64,000 nt of DNA from contig JACKNM010000015.1 in NCBI GenBank assembly GCA_024234875.1, positions 62,001-126,000 on the forward strand, read 5' to 3'. Under the pieces are notes generated by a model, which was given only the letters and a program-made list of their open reading frames with translations, did no database searches and had not been told where the DNA came from. Shown here piece after piece: positions 63,112 through 64,000 of the stretch. Position numbers and translations under genes: made by a program. The stretch comes from Ectothiorhodospiraceae bacterium. GTDB taxonomy: Bacteria > Pseudomonadota > Gammaproteobacteria > HK1. Each line of letters begins with the position of its first letter. Position 1 is the first letter of the stretch.

Positions 63112-64000
63112 CTACGCCCGCGATCGCTGTTCGACCTCTCGAGTGGAGTCGGTGGAAGCAGCGAGTTTCTGCGCCACCAGCACCAGGCCGACGAGCCCGA
63201 GCCCGAGGAGGTCGGTGAGCAGGCCGGGCTTGATCAACACCAGCGCGGCGGCGACCAGCACCACCCGCTGCCAGCCGCGGGCCGGGCCGAGCAGGAAGAA
63301 CTCGTGGAGACCACCGGCGAGGCACACCACGCCGATGGTGGCTGTGATCGCGGCCATCAGCACCGGCATCGGCTCGCCGATCAGCAGCAAGGCGGGCGAG
63401 TAGACGAACATGAACGGGATGATGTAGCCGGTCAGGCCGAGCTTCACCGCAGCCCAGCTCGTCTGCATCAGGGTGCCGTTCGAGATGCCGTTGGCGGCGT
63501 AGACCGCGAGCGCGACCGGCGGAGTGATCGCCGAGAGCACCGCGAAGTAGAGCGCGAAGAGGTGCGCTGCCTCGACCTGGACGCCGAGCTTGACCAGTGC
63601 CGGAACCAGCAACGCCACCTGCACGATGTAGGCCGGAGTGGTGGGCAGGCCCATACCGAGCAAGATGCCGGCGAGCATGGTCAGCACCAGCGCGAGAATC
63701 AGGGAGTTCTGCGACAGGGCCAGCACCACGCCGGTGAACGAGAGCCCGAGCCCGGTGAGGGTGATGGTGCCGATGACGATTCCTGCGCAGGCGCATGCGA
63801 GCGCGACCACCACGGTGTTGCGGGCGCCAGACTCACATGCCTCGACGATCGCGCGCAGGGTGAAGGTGCGCCGGGTGCTCGCGCGTAGCCAGGTGGTGGG
63901 GACGACCGAGGCGATGCCGCAAAGCGCTGCGAACGATGCGCTCTTGCCCGACAGCAGAACCCCCATGATGACCGCCAGCGGCAGGAACAGGTGGCCGCGG
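63112..64000 (-). CDS. TRAP transporter permease, C-terminal part (runs off right edge)
   Basis: 296 residues are visible; the reading frame is open to the window edge. Hydrophobic throughout, with GMGLPTTPAYIVQVALLVPAL, FALYFAVLSAITPPVALAVYAANGIS and TGYIIPFMFVYSPALLLIG, diagnostic of fused DctQM permeases of the TAXI-TRAP type. It imports an organic acid with the Na+ gradient. A possible substrate source for the acyl-CoA operon. The 123 bp between it and the XRE-cupin gene (62989-63111) is the convergent spacer; no terminator is evident. Confidence 0.88.
   Translation of the reverse strand, partial: RGHLFLPLAVIMGVLLSGKSASFAALCGIASVVPTTWLRASTRRTFTLRAIVEACESGARNTVVVALACACAGIVIGTITLTGLGLSFTGVVLALSQNSLILALVLTMLAGILLGMGLPTTPAYIVQVALLVPALVKLGVQVEAAHLFALYFAVLSAITPPVALAVYAANGISNGTLMQTSWAAVKLGLTGYIIPFMFVYSPALLLIGEPMPVLMAAITATIGVVCLAGGLHEFFLLGPARGWQRVVLVAAALVLIKPGLLTDLLGLGLVGLVLVAQKLAASTDSTREVEQRSRA

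Overview
The window is uniformly GC-rich, densely packed bacterial chromosomal DNA. It has many GTG and TTG starts and repeated NTGA stop/start overlaps. The gene families (ACR3-GAPDH-ArsJ arsenic cluster, tripartite tricarboxylate transporter with a Bug-type binding protein, FdsGBAD and FdnGHI formate dehydrogenases, DUF808, RidA, IclR and LysR regulators) point to a metabolically versatile, respiring proteobacterium. I cannot fix the class from sequence alone. There are no rRNA, tRNA or CRISPR loci. The only mobile-element trace is a 180-bp element with terminal inverted repeats.

Layout. 1-1494: 5' part of a sensor with two protoglobin domains and a PAS domain, leaving the window on the left. 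1727-8545: arsenic resistance island (ArsR-ArsC fusion, Acr3, GAPDH, ArsJ; convergent to a GNAT-FAD oxidoreductase fusion and a cysteine-bearing MarR regulator). 8658-11361: SsuABC/TauABC-type ABC importer. 11657-16777: a site-2-protease-like enzyme fused to SUKH-like domains, a His-rich exported protein, a DUF411 protein and a DUF808 membrane protein. 16878-20887: RidA, ModABC molybdate importer and a CobW-type GTPase. 21270-34613: a probable catabolic region with an Fe3+-type ABC importer, two LVIVD beta-propeller proteins, an aldo/keto reductase, TctC and a TctA-TctB fusion, a luciferase-like monooxygenase, an IclR regulator and a Rieske ferredoxin. 34629-34808: a MITE-like element. 35139-36293: MOT1-type molybdate transporter.

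36451-58063 is a formate/molybdenum/selenium island. A ModE-like regulator with a binding-protein domain diverges from a selenocysteine formate dehydrogenase (in-frame TGA at codon 196 followed by a SECIS-like hairpin), its beta and gamma subunits, FdhE, the elongation factor SelB, a GcvH-like lipoyl-carrier protein and a DsrE-like protein. Convergent to this is a PhnDCE-like ABC importer that I infer carries a selenium oxyanion. A PepSY membrane protein follows. The NAD-type formate dehydrogenase fdsGBA-fdhD-fdsD comes next, with cysteine instead of selenocysteine at the molybdenum, below a LysR gene and a perfect 25-bp palindrome. Molybdate import (ModABC, MOT1), the sulfur-transfer chaperone FdhD and selenocysteine decoding (SelB) fit together as the supply chain for two formate dehydrogenases. 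selA, selC and selD are not in the window.

58288-62988 is a short acyl-CoA operon (CoA ligase, thiolase, Zn-ribbon OB-fold partner, short-chain dehydrogenase) with a divergent XRE-cupin regulator. 63112-64000 is the C-terminal end of a TRAP-type permease leaving the window on the right. The two best candidates for undescribed biology are the fdhE-selB-GcvH-like-DsrE-like operon with its putative selenium importer, and the LVIVD-protein catabolic cluster.
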